DNA of 14,170 nt from contig JASICF010000438.1 in the NCBI GenBank assembly GCA_030044775.1, positions 1 through 14,170 of the forward strand, read 5' to 3'. Under the pieces are notes generated by a model that was not told where the DNA came from, ran no database searches, and was given only the letters and a program-made list of their open reading frames with translations. The position numbers and the translations under genes were made by a program. This document shows, piece after piece, positions 13,278-14,170 of the stretch. Origin of the DNA: Candidatus Sulfotelmatobacter sp. Its GTDB lineage: Bacteria; Acidobacteriota; Terriglobia; Terriglobales; Acidobacteriaceae. The number at the start of each line of letters is the position of its first letter. Within the stretch, counting starts at the first letter, position 1.

Positions 13278-14170
13278 TCAGAATCCTGAGCTCGTCTTCG
13301 CCGGTCGAAAAGGAATCCAGAAGGTGGCTTCGACATCCACCGGCGAGCCGTCCTTTGTTGCCGGCTCGAATTGCCATTTGGAGATCGCCTGACTCGCATA
13401 GGAATCGAGGCGCCCATCAACGCTGCGCAGCACTCGAATATTGCCAACCGTACCGTCTTTGCGAATCACAGCATAGAGAATCACCGTTCCGCTTACATTC
13501 TGGCGCATGAGTTCGAGAGGATAAGCGGGATCGACTTTGCGGGTCGGCGAAGGAGCCGAGAGATCTTCGTTCGATGACGCGGCCGCGTAAGCAGAAGCGT
13601 CTGCCCGGCTATTGGAACGGATCGAATCGGAACCGTGCAATGCCGCGAAGCGAATGATCCAGCTTCCGCCTGCGGAGTTCAGGTTCGGCATGTTGAGGGT
13701 GAGCGAATAAGACTTGCGGTCGCCGAACACGGCGCGCTCCTCCTCGGAGAGCTTGACTACGCTCTCGGCATGCAATGGCCGTGCCGGCATGCGAGGTGAG
13801 CGAAGGTCGGCGATCAGATTGGGATTAACTGCATATGTGTTCGCGGTTGCTGCCGGGTGATCGCCGGAAACTGTCGTCGACGGATTCGTAGCTTTGCCTA
13901 CATAAAGGCCTGAGGGCAGATTGCTCGCCTGACTGGCCGCCCTGCCGGAGTCTCGACTACCTTTGGCTCCGCTCGTTCCGCCAACGACGCCCGTACCTCC
14001 ATGATGGCCGGCGGAAGTTGTAGCGAAATCGCCGCGGCGATTGCCGGCAACCGGTTCGGCAGGAGCCGTTACTGAAGGACGCAAGCTCAGCGCAATCATG
14101 TTTGCTCCGGCTCGCGTGTTCGCCCCAAAACTTGCGGAGGGTGGCGGCGCGATGACTCGTGCCGATTGTC
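13278..14170 (-). CDS. TonB-family protein with glycine-rich linker (5' end outside window)
   Basis: C-terminal 296 residues of an envelope TonB-like protein. The frame stays open to the right edge, so the ATG at 14097-14099 is internal, and the N-terminus (probably with a membrane anchor) is missing. Order of parts: a segment with APPPSASFGAN and VIALSLRPSVTAPAEPV; a Gly/Ser/Thr-rich linker (GGTGVVGGTSGAKGSRDSGR); a middle block with LSEEERAVFGDRKSYSLTL and MPNLNSAGGSWIIRFA; then the TonB C-terminal domain (about 13290-13550) with KVDPAYPLELMRQNVSGTVI, KDGTVGNIRVLRSVDGRLD and the end WQFEPATKDGSPVDVEATFW. No cysteines occur in the visible part, unlike the small TonB-domain protein at 7109. 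A role in energised transport or in linking the inner membrane to the outer one is a family-based inference. I recognise the middle block only as something typical of acidobacterial TonB proteins. Confidence 0.88.
   Translation of the reverse strand, partial: QSARVIAPPPSASFGANTRAGANMIALSLRPSVTAPAEPVAGNRRGDFATTSAGHHGGTGVVGGTSGAKGSRDSGRAASQASNLPSGLYVGKATNPSTTVSGDHPAATANTYAVNPNLIADLRSPRMPARPLHAESVVKLSEEERAVFGDRKSYSLTLNMPNLNSAGGSWIIRFAALHGSDSIRSNSRADASAYAAASSNEDLSAPSPTRKVDPAYPLELMRQNVSGTVILYAVIRKDGTVGNIRVLRSVDGRLDSYASQAISKWQFEPATKDGSPVDVEATFWIPFRPAKTSSGF

Overview
The window looks like chromosomal DNA from an Acidobacteriota (Terriglobia / Koribacter-like) genome. The clues are two TonB C-terminal-domain proteins of acidobacterial style, a large secreted M28 peptidase and a secreted GH20-like glycosidase, a TTG-started mutY beside a small eight-cysteine protein, weak or absent Shine-Dalgarno sites on most genes, and intergenic elements built on a GTCAT(C/T)CCGA ... 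AGCGAG core. This assignment comes from recognising families, not from a search. There is no rRNA, tRNA, transposase, integrase, phage gene or CRISPR array. Base composition and coding density look even across the window, which ends inside a gene at both edges.

Layout: (1) 1-447, the C-terminal part of a D-2-hydroxyacid dehydrogenase. (2) 593-2722, a secreted GH20-like hexosaminidase, followed by a 14-bp palindrome and a degenerate intergenic repeat. (3) 2855-3409, a stand-alone NadR-kinase-like P-loop ATPase, then 3505-4671, a class I/II PLP aminotransferase with a promoter candidate of its own and a second repeat copy after it. (4) 4781-5413 on the minus strand, a glyoxalase-II-like metallo-hydrolase that looks leaderless. 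(5) Divergent from it, a compact plus-strand group: eight-Cys protein (5607-6089), mutY (6123-7112) and a small exported TonB-domain protein (7109-7615) whose start overlaps the mutY stop as ATGA. A thioredoxin-fold redoxin follows (7721-8218) with the best ribosome site in the window. (6) 8481-10196, an exported M28 peptidase with a PA-type insert, and 36 bases later an exported DUF1579-like protein (10233-10739). (7) 10901-13183, a 760-residue protein with a divergent class III nucleotide-cyclase domain near its C-terminus. (8) 13278 to the right edge on the minus strand, a second and longer TonB-family protein, convergent with (7).

Functionally this is mostly housekeeping and cell-envelope scavenging: exported enzymes that cut amino sugars and peptides, envelope TonB-type proteins, base-excision repair (MutY) and thiol redox. 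The most unusual item is the cyclase-domain protein. It keeps the metal-binding Asp pair and the Asn/Arg catalytic spacing, but by eye it lacks the usual purine-selecting Lys/Asp pair, and it carries about 480 residues of unrecognised N-terminal sequence. The next most interesting is the eight-Cys protein next to mutY. I found no convincing evidence for a multi-gene defence or mobile system. The largest gap without a gene is 8219-8480 (262 bases).
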